Numbered from the stretch's first letter, positions 43,068 through 53,947 are shown. The stretch is 64,000 bases of DNA from Hyphomicrobiales bacterium (GCA_900466005.1 UEGQ01000012.1:62001-126000), one strand, 5' to 3'. Numbers and translations are program-made. The notes: generated from the sequence alone by a model not told the origin.

Positions 43068-44212
43068 CCGTTCAAACCAGCAGTGATACGCTCTCCGAAA
43101 AGCTCCTGCAGCGAGCAGCACCGAGCCGTGCCGAATACGAGGACCTCGTGGTCGTGCCGATCTTCGCGTTCATCGTCGCGTTGATCATCGGGGCCCTGGT
43201 CATGCTGGCAACCGCGGTCGATCCGGTGACGATCGGCCGCTCCTACATTGCACTGTTGGAAGGCTCGGTCGGTTCGCTCAACGCTGTTTCAGAGACATTG
43301 ACGGCAGCTGCACCACTTATCCTGGCCGGCCTCGGCCTTGCATTGGGTTTCCGGGCCGGCCTCTTCAATATCGGCGCGGAAGGACAGATCATCGTTGGCG
43401 GGCTCGTGGCCGCAATCGTGGGCTTCAGCATCGAAGGCTTGCCATGGGCCCTGCATCTGCCGCTCACGCTTTTGGCCGGAGCGTTTGCCGGCGCCGCCTA
43501 TGCTTCGATTGCGGGATGGTTGCGGGCTGCCACGGGCGCGCATGAAGTGATCTCGACGATCATGCTGAACTTGATCTCTTACCGCCTGCTTGACTACATG
43601 CTACGACTGCCCTGGGTCCAGAAGGCGGAACGGGCCGATCCGATTTCCAAATCGGTCGTGGAGAGCGCGGAACTTCCGCGGCTGCTCGCATGGATTGATG
43701 CGAACCTCCGCGTCCATGCCGGCCTTTTTCTCGTGATCGCGGCCGTCATCCTGATCTACTGGCTGTTGTTTCGTACGAAGCTGGGATTTGAGTTCCGCGC
43801 AAGCGGCGAGAACGCCGATGCAGCACGCTACGCCGGCATCCGCGCACCGCTCATTATCGTCACCGCGATGGGGTCGGCCGGCGCACTTGCGGGGCTCGCC
43901 GGCGCGAACCAGGTGCTGGGCGTTCTCGGCCGCGCGACACCGGGTTTTTCCGCCGGTATCGGTTTCGATGCGATTTCGGTTGCTCTGCTCGGACGTTCCC
44001 ATCCCGTAGGCGTCCTGTTTGCCGGGCTGCTCTTCGGCGCACTGAAAGCGGGAGGGCGTCAAATGCAGGTCGATGCCGGCGTCAGCATCGATCTGATCGG
44101 CATCATTCAAGCCCTGATCATCGTCTTCATAGCTGCACCTCTGCTGGTGCGTGCGATCTTCCCCTGGGGGTTTCGAAAATCTGTCACGGATCAGAAGGAT
44201 AGCGCGTCATGA
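43064..44212 (+). CDS. ABC nucleoside-type transporter permease (first)
   Basis: A 382-residue membrane protein of the BPD_transp_2 family (LivH/RbsC/NupC type), with about nine hydrophobic segments. GFRAGLFNIGAEGQIIVGG is a hallmark of the nucleoside group. It overlaps both neighbours by 4 bases (ATGA). Confidence 0.92.
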   Translation: MTVQTSSDTLSEKLLQRAAPSRAEYEDLVVVPIFAFIVALIIGALVMLATAVDPVTIGRSYIALLEGSVGSLNAVSETLTAAAPLILAGLGLALGFRAGLFNIGAEGQIIVGGLVAAIVGFSIEGLPWALHLPLTLLAGAFAGAAYASIAGWLRAATGAHEVISTIMLNLISYRLLDYMLRLPWVQKAERADPISKSVVESAELPRLLAWIDANLRVHAGLFLVIAAVILIYWLLFRTKLGFEFRASGENADAARYAGIRAPLIIVTAMGSAGALAGLAGANQVLGVLGRATPGFSAGIGFDAISVALLGRSHPVGVLFAGLLFGALKAGGRQMQVDAGVSIDLIGIIQALIIVFIAAPLLVRAIFPWGFRKSVTDQKDSAS

Positions 44213-45480
44213 CCATGGCAGCGCCGCGTTCAACGTCTTCCGCGCGCGACATCGATACACGCAAGAACCGTCAGGCGTGGCTATCGGGAGCCGCGCTCAT
44301 CGCGCTATCCATTCTCGTGACAATCGTCTTCAGCGTCGACACGACCGGCAACGCGGTGTTTCGACTGTCGCGTCCGTCCGATACCTGGGTTCTTCCGGAT
44401 CTCGTGGTCGCCGCCGCCCCCTTCAACTATCTGGTGGCAGCGGTTCTGGCCTTCCTGGGCGTGCGCCAGCTCTTCCGTGGCGGAGCGAGGTGGACAGCGC
44501 TCTCGATCGGATTCGGACTGGTTCTTGCCGTCGCCGCCTTTCTGGTCTGGGCAACTGCGGGCAAGTCCTTTTCGCTGACCGGAATGCTGCAGGCCACGAT
44601 GGTGAGGGCAGTGCCTATTGCACTTGGCGGATTGGCCGGCGTGCTGTCCGAGCGGGTCGCAGTGGTCAACATCGCCATCGAGGGCATGTTGCTCGCCGGC
44701 GCATTCACGGGCGCGCTGATGGGATCCTTGATCGGCGGGTTCGGCGGATTGATCTCTGCGGTCATTGTCGGCGGCCTCTTCGGGCTTATCCTGGCGGCCC
44801 TCGTTGTCACCTACCGCATGGATCAGATCATTGCCGGCGTCGTGATAAACCTGTTTGTGCTCGGCCTGACATCCTATGTCAGCAGCCAGGTCTTCCAGGA
44901 ATACCGCTTCTTGAACGACGCCCCCGTGTTTCGCGCGTTCAAAATCCCGCTTCTCGGCGACATACCCGTGATCGGCCCCATGCTCTTCCAGCAGAATCTC
45001 TTCGTCTACGGCGCCTTGGTCATGGTTGCCCTCGCGACCTATTATCTCTTCTACACGCGCCACGGATTGCAGGCCCGTGCAGTGGGCGAGCATCCGCGCG
45101 CGGCCGATACGCTCGGGATCAATGTCTATCGAACCCGCTATGTGAACGTCGTCATGGCCGGCATGGTCGCGGGCTTCGGCGGGGCATGGTTCACCCTTGG
45201 CACGGTGGGTCGCTTCGACGAAAACATGACCGGCGGGCGTGGTTTCATCGGCCTTGCCGCCATGATTTTCGGACGTTGGCATCCCGTCGGTGCGCTGATG
45301 GCCGCACTTATATTCGGATTTGCGGATTCATTGCAGCAAAAGCTCGCCCTGCTCCAGACTCCGATCCCATCGGAATTTCTTGCCATGGCGCCCTACATCG
45401 CGACGATCATAGTCGTGGCGGGACTGATCGGTCGCGCAAGACCTCCTGCCGCGGATGGCAAACCCTACATCAAGGAATAG
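44209..45480 (+). CDS. ABC nucleoside-type transporter permease (second)
   Basis: A 423-residue BPD_transp_2 permease; hallmark LSERVAVVNIAIEGMLLAGAF and a C-terminal GRGFIGLAAMIFGRWHPVGA. It has a long N-terminal extension of three or four extra hydrophobic segments before the core. It is the last gene of the operon; an IS630 element lies inserted 39 bases after its stop. Confidence 0.92.
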   Translation: MTMAAPRSTSSARDIDTRKNRQAWLSGAALIALSILVTIVFSVDTTGNAVFRLSRPSDTWVLPDLVVAAAPFNYLVAAVLAFLGVRQLFRGGARWTALSIGFGLVLAVAAFLVWATAGKSFSLTGMLQATMVRAVPIALGGLAGVLSERVAVVNIAIEGMLLAGAFTGALMGSLIGGFGGLISAVIVGGLFGLILAALVVTYRMDQIIAGVVINLFVLGLTSYVSSQVFQEYRFLNDAPVFRAFKIPLLGDIPVIGPMLFQQNLFVYGALVMVALATYYLFYTRHGLQARAVGEHPRAADTLGINVYRTRYVNVVMAGMVAGFGGAWFTLGTVGRFDENMTGGRGFIGLAAMIFGRWHPVGALMAALIFGFADSLQQKLALLQTPIPSEFLAMAPYIATIIVVAGLIGRARPPAADGKPYIKE

Positions 45481-45533
45481 CTCGGGAATGGGCTGGCCTA
45501 TCGGGTGACTGTGTCCATTAGAGCGCTTCCCTT

Positions 45534-46210
45534 TCATGCTGGATCGTATCCGCATGATGTGAAGAAGTTGCGAGCCTCCTGAGGTTCGATGCGGTCGATC
45601 AGCTTTCCGATCCTGTCCCACAGGCCGGTCACGGTGCGCTCTGCCGCCTTGCGCAGCAGCGCTTTCAGCTTCGAGAATGCCTTTTCAATGGGATTGAAAT
45701 CTGGACTGTAGGGCGGCAGAAACAGCATGCGCGCACCGGCAGCCTCGATCATTGCGCGCGCCGCCGGTCGTTTGTGGCTGGAAAGATTGTCGAGAATGAC
45801 GATATCGCCAGGCTTCAGGGTCGGGACGAGAACCTGGGCGACATGGGCCTCGAACCATTCCCCGTTGATCGGCCCGTCGATGACGAGCGGGGCAACCATT
45901 CCTGTGCTGCGCAGTCCGGCCACCAACGTCGTGGTCTTGCGGTGGCCGTGTGGGAAGCGCATACGCAGGCGCTCTCCCTTCCTGCAGCGTTCATGCGTGC
46001 ACGCCATGTTGGTTGCGGTGCAGGTTTCGTCGATGAAGACGAGCTTGGCAGGATCAAGGTCCAGTTGATCATCGAACCAGCGCTGGCGTTGCTCCAGGAT
46101 GTCGGGGCGGCCTTGTTCTATCGCGTGGCCAGTCCTTTTTTGCGAATCTGGCCGTGCCGGACAAGGAACCGATGCAACGCCGATTTGCTGATCGTGATGC
46201 CCTGGGCACA
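45534..46210 (-). pseudogene. IS630 transposase, C-terminal part (separated by IS21 insertion)
   Basis: Reads ITISKSALHRFLVRHGQIRKKG in frame one up to a stop at 46118, then, after a -1 shift at a run of six A (46136-46141), HAIEQGRPDILEQRQRW and the DDE catalytic part: [36 protein letters not shown], ending CGYDPA. The A6 run is a typical slippage site, so the original element may have made a fusion by frameshifting. After the IS21 insertion no full-length protein can be made. Confidence 0.85.
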
Positions 46211-46359
46211 AAGCGTGTCAGTACCGGAGCAATACTCCCCAATAGTGCCGTTTGAATCTTCCCCAGGTGCTGCGGCCGCCGGTCTTCCGGGGCGCGCCCC
46301 GGAAGACCGGCGGCGCGTCATTGCCGATACTCCTTCCGATGGTCGGGAGGGGGATTTTG

Positions 46360-47616
46360 GTGATCAAGCTGAGGGAGACGATCATGATCCTGGATCTGCA
46401 TCAGCAGGGGCTGACGGTGTCGGCCATTTCCAGAGAAACGGGCATCGACCGCAAGACGGTGCGCAAATACATAGAGCGAGGCCTTGAGGCTCCGGCCTAT
46501 GGTCCCAGGAAGCCGCGAGCGACGGTGATCGATCCGTTTGCTTCTTACCTGCGGGAACGGGTGAAGACCTATCCAGGCCTGACCGGCAGTCGGCTGCTAC
46601 GAGAACTGCGCAAGCGAGGCTATACGGGCGGCTACACGGCCGTGACGGATTTTCTCCGTGATGTGCGCCCTGCAGCAAGCCAAGGCTTCGAAGTTCGTTT
46701 CGAGACGCCACCCGGCGAGCAGGCTCAGGTCGATTTCGCCCAATTCCATGTCGTCGTCACCGACGAACCGATGACGCCGAGGGTCGTCTGGCTGTTCTCG
46801 ATGGTGCTGGGCCACAGCCGTCTCATCTGGGCGCGCTTCGTCATGCATCAGAACCTACCGACCGTCCTGCGCTGCCACATCGCGGCTTTCGAGGCCCTTG
46901 GCGGCGCTCCAAGGGAGGTGCTCTACGACCGGATGAAGACCGCCGTCATTGGCGAAGGCCAGACGGAAGGTATCATCTACAATCGCGCACTCATCGACCT
47001 GGCACGCCACTACGGCTTCCACCCGAAGGCATGCAAACCTTATCGCGCCAAGACCAAGGGCAAGGTCGAGCGGCCGTTCCGGTACATCCGCGAGGACTTC
47101 TTCCTGGCACGCTCGTTTCGCAATCTCGACGACCTGAACGCCCAGCTCCGGCACTGGCTGGACACCGTCGCCAATCCGAGGAAGCATGCAACAACCCTGC
47201 GCTTCGTCAATGAAGCCTTCGCCGAGGAGCGGCCGCACCTGCGACCGTTACCGCTGGCACCGTTCAGATCCGTTCTGAAGCTGGAGCGCCGCGTGTCGCG
47301 GGAGGGCATGGTCAGCGTCGGTGGCAATACCTACAGCGTTCCGGATGCCACGCGAAGCCGAATGGTAGAGGTCCACTCTCTCGCCGACGAAGTCCGCATC
47401 TTCGAGAACGGCACGCTGATCGCAGGTCATCCGGTCCTGGAGGGCCGTAAACAGCGCCGGGTTCATCCGGATCATCGGCGACCCATTCAGCCGCAACATT
47501 GGCCGGGGAGACGGCAGGAATCTCATGTTGTCAAACCCGCCGGCGATACCGTGCTGCAGCGATCGCTTGCCTTCTATGATGCCGTCGGCAAGGTCCTGGC
47601 ACAGGAGGTGGCATGA
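46360..47616 (+). CDS. istA: IS21-family transposase IstA
   Basis: A 418-residue transposase from GTG 46360, preceded by GGGAGGGG. N-terminal HTH (HQQGLTVSAISRETGIDRKTVRKYI), then an rve catalytic core with GEQAQVDFAQF (first Asp), LYDRMKTAV (second Asp) and KTKGKVERPFRYIREDF (Glu). It appears intact, but without IstB the element is probably not autonomous. Its stop overlaps an ATG at 47613. Confidence 0.9.
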   Translation: MIKLRETIMILDLHQQGLTVSAISRETGIDRKTVRKYIERGLEAPAYGPRKPRATVIDPFASYLRERVKTYPGLTGSRLLRELRKRGYTGGYTAVTDFLRDVRPAASQGFEVRFETPPGEQAQVDFAQFHVVVTDEPMTPRVVWLFSMVLGHSRLIWARFVMHQNLPTVLRCHIAAFEALGGAPREVLYDRMKTAVIGEGQTEGIIYNRALIDLARHYGFHPKACKPYRAKTKGKVERPFRYIREDFFLARSFRNLDDLNAQLRHWLDTVANPRKHATTLRFVNEAFAEERPHLRPLPLAPFRSVLKLERRVSREGMVSVGGNTYSVPDATRSRMVEVHSLADEVRIFENGTLIAGHPVLEGRKQRRVHPDHRRPIQPQHWPGRRQESHVVKPAGDTVLQRSLAFYDAVGKVLAQEVA

Positions 47617-47643
47617 AAGAGGCCGCGCCCGCTGAGAGAACGG

Positions 47644-47673
47644 ATGACTGAGATGCGGGTGATGATCGAGGGA
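47644..47673 (+). pseudogene. istB: istB N-terminal fragment
   Basis: The first about ten codons (MTEMRVMIEG) resemble the start of IstB proteins, then the sequence changes at about 47673 into IS110-associated DNA. The remaining istB sequence resumes at about 49313, with roughly 90-100 codons missing. The exact edge cannot be set by eye. Confidence 0.4.
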
Positions 47674-48815
47674 CAGTCACACTTCCAGCCTTTCGGCTTA
47701 CCTTATTGGGGTTTCGCAGATCTCAATAAGGGAGTTGGAAGCATGACTGCCTCTTATGAATACCATATTGGCGTGGACTACCACAAATCCTACAGCCATC
47801 TCGTCGTCCAGGACAGCAGTGGCAAGACGCTGAGATCCGGCCGGGTGAAGAACGATCGCCAGTCGCTTGGCGGGTTTCTCGAACGCTATCGCGAGAACTC
47901 GCATGCGGTTGTCGAGGCGACGCGCAACTGGATGGTGATGTACGACTGGCTCGACGACATTTGTGACGATGTCGTTCTCGCCCATCCGTTGAAGGTCAAG
48001 GCGATCGCCGACGCCAAGATCAAGACCGACAAGATTGATGCGACGGTGCTGGCGCATCTGCTTCGCGCCGACCTGGTGCCGGAAGCCTGGGCACCGACCG
48101 ACAAGGCCCGCGAGCTGCGCGTCGCGCTACGCGAGCGGATGTCTTACGTCAGGCTGCGCACGATGACGAAGAACCGGATCATCACGGTGTTCGACCGTTA
48201 TCCGGAGCAGACGGCACAGCTGAAGAAGCTCGGTGACCTGTTCGGCAAGGCCGGCCGCGTCCAGCTGGCGCAAGTCGAGGTCTCGGAAATCGACCGCATC
48301 CAGATCGACCGGGGCCTCGACTTCATCGGCGACATCGATATGCGGATCAAGCAGTCGGAGGCGACAATCCGGGCGATGACCAAGGCGAATGCCAATGTGA
48401 AGCTGTTGAAGACGATCCCCGGCGTCGGCGAGTTCTTTGCCCGGCTGATCGACGCGGAGGTCGACGACATATCGCGGTTTCGCAATGCCAAGAAGCTTGC
48501 CGCCTATGCCGGTCTGGTACCCTCGACCTATTCGAGCGGCGGCAAGACCTATCACGGCAAGATCATCAAGCAGGGCAACAAGTGGCTGCGCTGGGCTTTC
48601 GTCGAGGCGGTTACGCCCGCCATCGCCAGCGATCCGCAGCTTCGCGCCCAATATGAGCACCTGAAGTTCAGAGGAACCAACAAGGCGCGTGTTGCCATCG
48701 CGCGCAAGCTTTTGACGATCGCCTTCCAGATCCTGCGTGATCAGCGCGCTTACGAGCCGCGCGACACCAGCACCAGGGAAGGCGCGACGATATCCCGGTT
48801 GTCCTGATGGTTGAC
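47674..48815 (+). mobile_element. IS110-family element inserted in istB
   Basis: Carries one transposase gene (47743-48807). IS110 elements lack clear terminal repeats, so both borders are approximate: the left is where istB similarity ends, the right is the TA that begins the second IS630 (48816-48817). Confidence 0.65.
47743..48807 (+). CDS. IS110-family transposase
   Basis: A 354-residue DEDD transposase. N-terminal RuvC-like part: IGVDYHKSYSHLVV, VVEATRNWM, KVKAIADAKIKTDKIDATVLAHLL with the acidic residues; C-terminal part: LKTIPGVGEFFARLI and GLVPSTYSSGGKTYHGKIIKQGN with the conserved Ser. ATG 47743 has AGGGAG upstream. The gene looks intact. Confidence 0.92.
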   Translation: MTASYEYHIGVDYHKSYSHLVVQDSSGKTLRSGRVKNDRQSLGGFLERYRENSHAVVEATRNWMVMYDWLDDICDDVVLAHPLKVKAIADAKIKTDKIDATVLAHLLRADLVPEAWAPTDKARELRVALRERMSYVRLRTMTKNRIITVFDRYPEQTAQLKKLGDLFGKAGRVQLAQVEVSEIDRIQIDRGLDFIGDIDMRIKQSEATIRAMTKANANVKLLKTIPGVGEFFARLIDAEVDDISRFRNAKKLAAYAGLVPSTYSSGGKTYHGKIIKQGNKWLRWAFVEAVTPAIASDPQLRAQYEHLKFRGTNKARVAIARKLLTIAFQILRDQRAYEPRDTSTREGATISRLS

Positions 48816-48817
48816 TA

Positions 48818-49874
<1,057 letters not shown>

Positions 49875-49925
49875 CTGGGGAATTTCACTTCGGCACTTCT
49901 GAGGAAAATTCACGCGGCATTGACA

Positions 49926-50195
49926 AAGCGCATCACGCAGTTCGAACAAGGTTCCATCACGGTGCTCGGCGAGCCATGCCATGATCGCCTCGCCATGGAC
50001 CTCTGTCTTACGGGAATTTCGATCTCCGCCAAGAGGACCGGGGCGCACGTCGCCCTGGCGAAGTTGCAGATTTCGCCAGCGGCTGACGCTTGCAGCACTC
50101 ACGCCAAACCGTTCGGCGGCTTCGCGATGGGTAGCACCACCAGAAACGGCAGCAAGAACGCGAACACGCAGATCGACAGAAAGGGCTTTCGACAT
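49926..50195 (-). pseudogene. IS630 transposase, N-terminal HTH part
   Basis: From ATG 50195: MSKALSVDLRVRVLAAVSGG, then THREAAERFGVSAASVSRWR (HTH) and LFELRDAL. It runs into the IS21 element at 49925. It joins exactly, in frame, to the piece at 46210 after removal of IS21. Confidence 0.85.
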
Positions 50196-50387
50196 ATCCG
50201 CCGACCTCCATCGGCAGATAGTTTGAATCAGAACCCACCTGATTTGCAAAGCCCCACAGATTCAATCAGTCAGGGAACCGCTCTAAAGTACGAAGCAGAT
50301 TTGTTGGAAATGCGTCTCCTTTCCCGCTGACGGGGGCCCTGACAGTGAGCTGCCGCCGATCAAGGAGGAGTGCGCTTGTTCCGTTTT

Positions 50388-51248
50388 TCAGCTGATTTCG
50401 AGGCTGCCGCCGACCTTGGAGAAGATCTCGTCCGACAGGGCGGTGATGAGCGCCTGGTCGGCTCCGTTGCGCGGAACCAGGACGAATTCCACGTCCTCGA
50501 GCGGTGGCAGAATATCTTGGGGGATTTCTTTCAGTCCGGGGGGCGCCATGCTGCGAGGCTGCACCAGGACGCCCATGCCCGCGCGCGCTGCAGCCGTCAG
50601 TCCGCTGAGGCTGCCGCATGTGCAGACGATGCGCCAGGGGATCCGGCTTGCGTCCAGGGCTTCGAGAGCGAGCTTGCGGGTAATGCTTGGTGGTGGGAAC
50701 GCGATCAACGGCAAAGGAGCCGACTGAGCCGTCAGTTGCAGCGGATCGCGTGCGAGCCAGATCAGCGGCTCGCGATAGACGAGGCGACCGCGCTGGTCGC
50801 CAAGACGTCGCTTGGCGAAGACGAGGTCGATTTCTCCCAGATCCTGCATCTCGTATAACGCGCCACTCAATGCCACGGTCAATTGCAGATCCACGGAGGG
50901 ATACGCGCGGATGAAATCTTCAAGGACCGCCGTCAGGCGGCAGGTTGCGAAGTCTTCGGAGACGCCAAGCCGCAATTGCCCGCGCAGCTTGTTGGCTGCA
51001 AATAGGTCGAAGACCTGAGCGTCGATCGCAAGCATTGCGCGGGCGTGGCCCGCAAGGACTTCGCCATCGGGTGTCAAGCCGAGGCGATGGGTGTCGCGAA
51101 AGATGAGACGGCGACCAAGGGCGGCTTCCAGCTTCTGGATATGCTGGCTCACCGTTGACTGCCCAAGCCCGAGATTTTCCGCGGCGCGGGTGAAACTGCC
51201 TGTCTGCTGAATTGCGAGGAAACTACGCAACTGGACGAGATCGAGCAT
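50388..51248 (-). CDS. LysR-family transcriptional regulator
   Basis: A 286-residue LysR protein from ATG 51248 (MLDLVQLRSFLAI); an upstream in-frame start at 51296 would overlap the control region. HTH at residues about 3-62 (FTRAAENLGLGQSTVSQHIQKLEAALG), effector domain from about 88. It diverges from the BASS-type transporter gene and should regulate it. Confidence 0.92.
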   Translation of the reverse strand: MLDLVQLRSFLAIQQTGSFTRAAENLGLGQSTVSQHIQKLEAALGRRLIFRDTHRLGLTPDGEVLAGHARAMLAIDAQVFDLFAANKLRGQLRLGVSEDFATCRLTAVLEDFIRAYPSVDLQLTVALSGALYEMQDLGEIDLVFAKRRLGDQRGRLVYREPLIWLARDPLQLTAQSAPLPLIAFPPPSITRKLALEALDASRIPWRIVCTCGSLSGLTAAARAGMGVLVQPRSMAPPGLKEIPQDILPPLEDVEFVLVPRNGADQALITALSDEIFSKVGGSLEIS

Positions 51249-51337
51249 CTTATATCCCATTTCGTGATGGGTGTTATTTCTTGCATCTTGTATCACAATA
51301 ATGGAGTGAGCGAGACGACGTCCACCGGAATGAGAAA
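51249..51337. promoter_or_regulatory. LysR/BASS transporter divergent control region
   Basis: Contains CCCAT-TTCGTG-ATGGG (51256-51271), a 5-6-5 perfect inverted repeat directly at the LysR start, a position suited to autorepression, followed by an AT-rich stretch with TTGCATCTTGTATCAC. Confidence 0.4.
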
Positions 51338-52294
51338 ATGCGCCGTTTCCTCCCTGATACCTTCACAATGCTGCTCTTGGCGGCAGTGCTCCTGGCCTCG
51401 GTCCTGCCGGTCACCGGCGAGGCGCAGGTGTGGATGGCGCTTGCGACGAAGCTCGCCATCGCTCTGCTGTTCTTTCTGCACGGCGCGCGCCTCTCGCGCG
51501 ACGTGGTGATCGCCGGCCTGCTGCACTGGAGGCTGCACGGTGTAATCCTGTTTGTAACCTTCGCCATCTTTCCACTTCTCGGGCTCGCCGCCGGCCTGGC
51601 GTTGCCGTCATCGCTTCCCGCGGCGCTCTATACCGGCCTCCTGTTTCTCTGCGTCTTGCCTTCGACGGTGCAGTCCTCGATCGCATTTACGTCGATGGCC
51701 GGTGGCAACGTGCCGGCTGCCATCTGCGCTGCGTCCGCCTCGAATATCCTCGGCATGTTCCTGACGCCGCTTCTCGTCGGCTTGCTGCTTTCGGCGTCAG
51801 GCGGGGGTGGATTTTCGATGACGGCGCTCGAGCAGATCCTGCTGCAGTTGCTGGCGCCCTTCATTCTTGGGCAGATCCTCCAACCGTGGATCGGCGACTG
51901 GATCCGCGCCCGCAAGAAGCTGCTGGCGCCGATTGATCGAGGCTCGATCCTGATGGTGGTCTATCTCGCCTTCAGCTCCGCTGTCGTCGAGGGACTGTGG
52001 CGGACGCTTTCGCTTCAAGATCTCGGCATTGTCGCCATTGTCGACGTCGTCCTCCTCGCAACGGTGCTTGCGGTCACCATGTTCGGCAGCCGTTTCCTCG
52101 GGTTTTCCAGACAGGACGAAATCACCATCACCTTCTGCGGCTCGAAGAAGAGTCTCGCCAGCGGCGTTCCGATGGCCGGCGCGATCTTCGCCGGCCAGAG
52201 CGTCGGCGCCATCGTCCTGCCCCTGATGCTGTTCCACCAGATCCAGTTGATGGTGTGCGCACTGATTGCCCAACGCTACGCGCGAAGTGCCTGA
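51338..52294 (+). CDS. BASS-family (bile acid:sodium symporter-like, YfeH/SLC10A7 type) transporter
   Basis: A 318-residue integral membrane protein with about nine or ten helices. Characteristic segments are FLHGARLSRD, LPSTVQSSIAFTSMAGGN and FCGSKKSLASGVPMA. This subgroup imports organic anions with sodium, but the substrate is not predictable. It is regulated presumably by the divergent LysR gene. Confidence 0.85.
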   Translation: MRRFLPDTFTMLLLAAVLLASVLPVTGEAQVWMALATKLAIALLFFLHGARLSRDVVIAGLLHWRLHGVILFVTFAIFPLLGLAAGLALPSSLPAALYTGLLFLCVLPSTVQSSIAFTSMAGGNVPAAICAASASNILGMFLTPLLVGLLLSASGGGGFSMTALEQILLQLLAPFILGQILQPWIGDWIRARKKLLAPIDRGSILMVVYLAFSSAVVEGLWRTLSLQDLGIVAIVDVVLLATVLAVTMFGSRFLGFSRQDEITITFCGSKKSLASGVPMAGAIFAGQSVGAIVLPLMLFHQIQLMVCALIAQRYARSA

Positions 52295-52359
52295 CGGCGA
52301 ATCGTCGTGGCGGTTGCTCGTGCCCACGCCGCATTTAGCTGTGAGACGCCTCTGGTGGA

Positions 52360-52649
52360 ATTCCATCCTTTCTATCCAGGAAGCCATTGTGTTCGCCTTC
52401 ACCGAGGTTGCCAAACTCGCCAGTGCACGACAGGCCGTGATATGGCCACTTGAGCGGGACTTGGACCTTACCTCCAGATATATCAATGGCGACGTCGTCT
52501 GGCGCAGACCGACTTGTGCGACCATACCCCAGATGATCGCGAACCCGATCTACGGCGGAGCGTACGTTTGCGGTAAGAGTGGCTCAGTGCCCCGATACGA
52601 TGGCGATCTGAAATTCGATGCAGGACGCGTTTATGAACGGTTGGCCTGA
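52360..52649 (+). pseudogene. Large serine recombinase fragment
   Basis: One frame reads VFAFTEVAKLASARQAVIWPLERDLDLT, then GDVVWRRPTCATIPQMIANPIYGGAYVCGKSGSVPRY. This is the middle of the Recombinase domain of large serine integrases (xVWRxPTYxxIxxILxNPxYAGAYxYG). Both the catalytic N-terminus and the zinc-ribbon/coiled coil are missing. It is a second recombinase remnant in the window. Confidence 0.65.
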
Positions 52650-52770
52650 TCCCGGATGCACATGAAGGTCACCTCAGTTCGAACGGGTGGAGGAGATCGG
52701 CGTTGTGTTCAGCGACAACACGCCGGCCAGCCTCCGTTAAGATATGTGAGGGGTCCATCTGCATGGTGGT
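52650..52770. other. Short intergenic stretch without recognised gene
   Basis: A minus-strand peptide (MQMDPSHILTEAGRRVVAEH, ending HPFELR, 52765-52673) is open but short and not recognised. Confidence 0.25.
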
Positions 52771-52799
52771 GAGAGGCCCCTCGATGGGAGGCCTCTCAG
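52771..52799 (-). terminator. Hairpin terminator downstream of the branched-chain-type binding protein
   Basis: TGAGAGGCC and GGCCTCTCA form a 9-bp perfect stem around CCTCGATGGGA, 27 bases after the minus-strand stop at 52826. No strong T-run, so moderate support. Confidence 0.5.
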
Positions 52800-52825
52800 T
52801 TCTATGCTGAATGTCTATCGGCGAC

Positions 52826-53947
52826 TTAATCGACTTTGGGCACAAAGCTATAGGTACCGTCAGTCCCCTTTTCCCATTCATACATAATGTAGCCTGGTAC
52901 CTTGGGATCGCCCTTTTGGTCGAAGGACAAGCTGCCAAGCACGGTCGGGAACGGCCCCTTTGCCTTCATTGCTTCCGCGACTTCCTCAGGATTGCTGCTA
53001 CCTGCCGCCTCAGCGGCGCCCGCTATGACCTGCAGAGCAGCGTACGAATAGAGGGTATAGGCTTCAGGGTTGAAGCCGTTCGCTTTGAACCTCGCAACAA
53101 GCTCCTTGTTGGCCGCATCCAGCGTCGGATCGGGCCCGAAGGTATTCAAAGTTCCCGCGACCGCATCACCCGCTATCGAAGCCAGCTCGTTCGATACGAG
53201 ACCGTCACCCGCGACAAGCGTTGCCTTCAGTCCCTGATCCTTCGCCTGCCGGATGATGAGTCCAGCTTCCGTATGTAGACCACCCCAGAAGATGATCGAA
53301 ACGCCGGCCTGCTTCATTTTCGCGATAAGTGCAGAAAAATCCTTATCACCGACGTTGATGCCTTCGTACATCACTTCGACGAGGCCCGCGTCATTCATGA
53401 CCTTCTTGGTTTGGTCAGCGAGACCTTGCCCATAAGGGGTCTTATCATGGACGATGGCGACGTGAGCATCCTTGAAGTGACTGGCAATATACTCGCCAGC
53501 GACTGCGCCCTGTTGATCGTCACGACCGCAAACACGAAATGTGTTCCACAAGCCCCGCTCCGTATAAACGGGATTTGAGGCAGCCGGAGTGACTTCGAGG
53601 ATCCCATTTTCCGCGTAGACTTCGGACGCTGGGATCGACACACCGGAATTCAAATGTCCGATTACAAATTTAACCCCATCGGCGACGAATTTGTTGGCAA
53701 CTGAGATGCCCTGTTTGGGATCGGCGACGTCATCCCCGAGCACGATCTTGATCTGCTCGCCATTGATGCCGCCGTTCGCGTTGATGTCCGCGGCGGCCTG
53801 TTCAGCTCCCCTTTGCATCTGGGCGCCGAAAGCAGCATTCGCACCTGTTATTGGAGCTCCGATGCCCACGAGAATTTCGGCTCGTGCTCCTCCGGCGATC
53901 ATTATCATCGCCATCAATGACGCTGTCGAAAATAGTCCTCTTTTCAT
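52826..53947 (-). CDS. Branched-chain amino-acid-type ABC binding protein (LivJ/LivK-like), orphan
   Basis: A 373-residue protein with a Sec signal ([23 protein letters not shown]) and the type-I periplasmic pattern: [71 protein letters not shown]. No permease or ATPase gene is adjacent, so it must work with a transporter encoded elsewhere or is a remnant of a split operon. Confidence 0.92.
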   Translation of the reverse strand: MKRGLFSTASLMAMIMIAGGARAEILVGIGAPITGANAAFGAQMQRGAEQAAADINANGGINGEQIKIVLGDDVADPKQGISVANKFVADGVKFVIGHLNSGVSIPASEVYAENGILEVTPAASNPVYTERGLWNTFRVCGRDDQQGAVAGEYIASHFKDAHVAIVHDKTPYGQGLADQTKKVMNDAGLVEVMYEGINVGDKDFSALIAKMKQAGVSIIFWGGLHTEAGLIIRQAKDQGLKATLVAGDGLVSNELASIAGDAVAGTLNTFGPDPTLDAANKELVARFKANGFNPEAYTLYSYAALQVIAGAAEAAGSSNPEEVAEAMKAKGPFPTVLGSLSFDQKGDPKVPGYIMYEWEKGTDGTYSFVPKVD

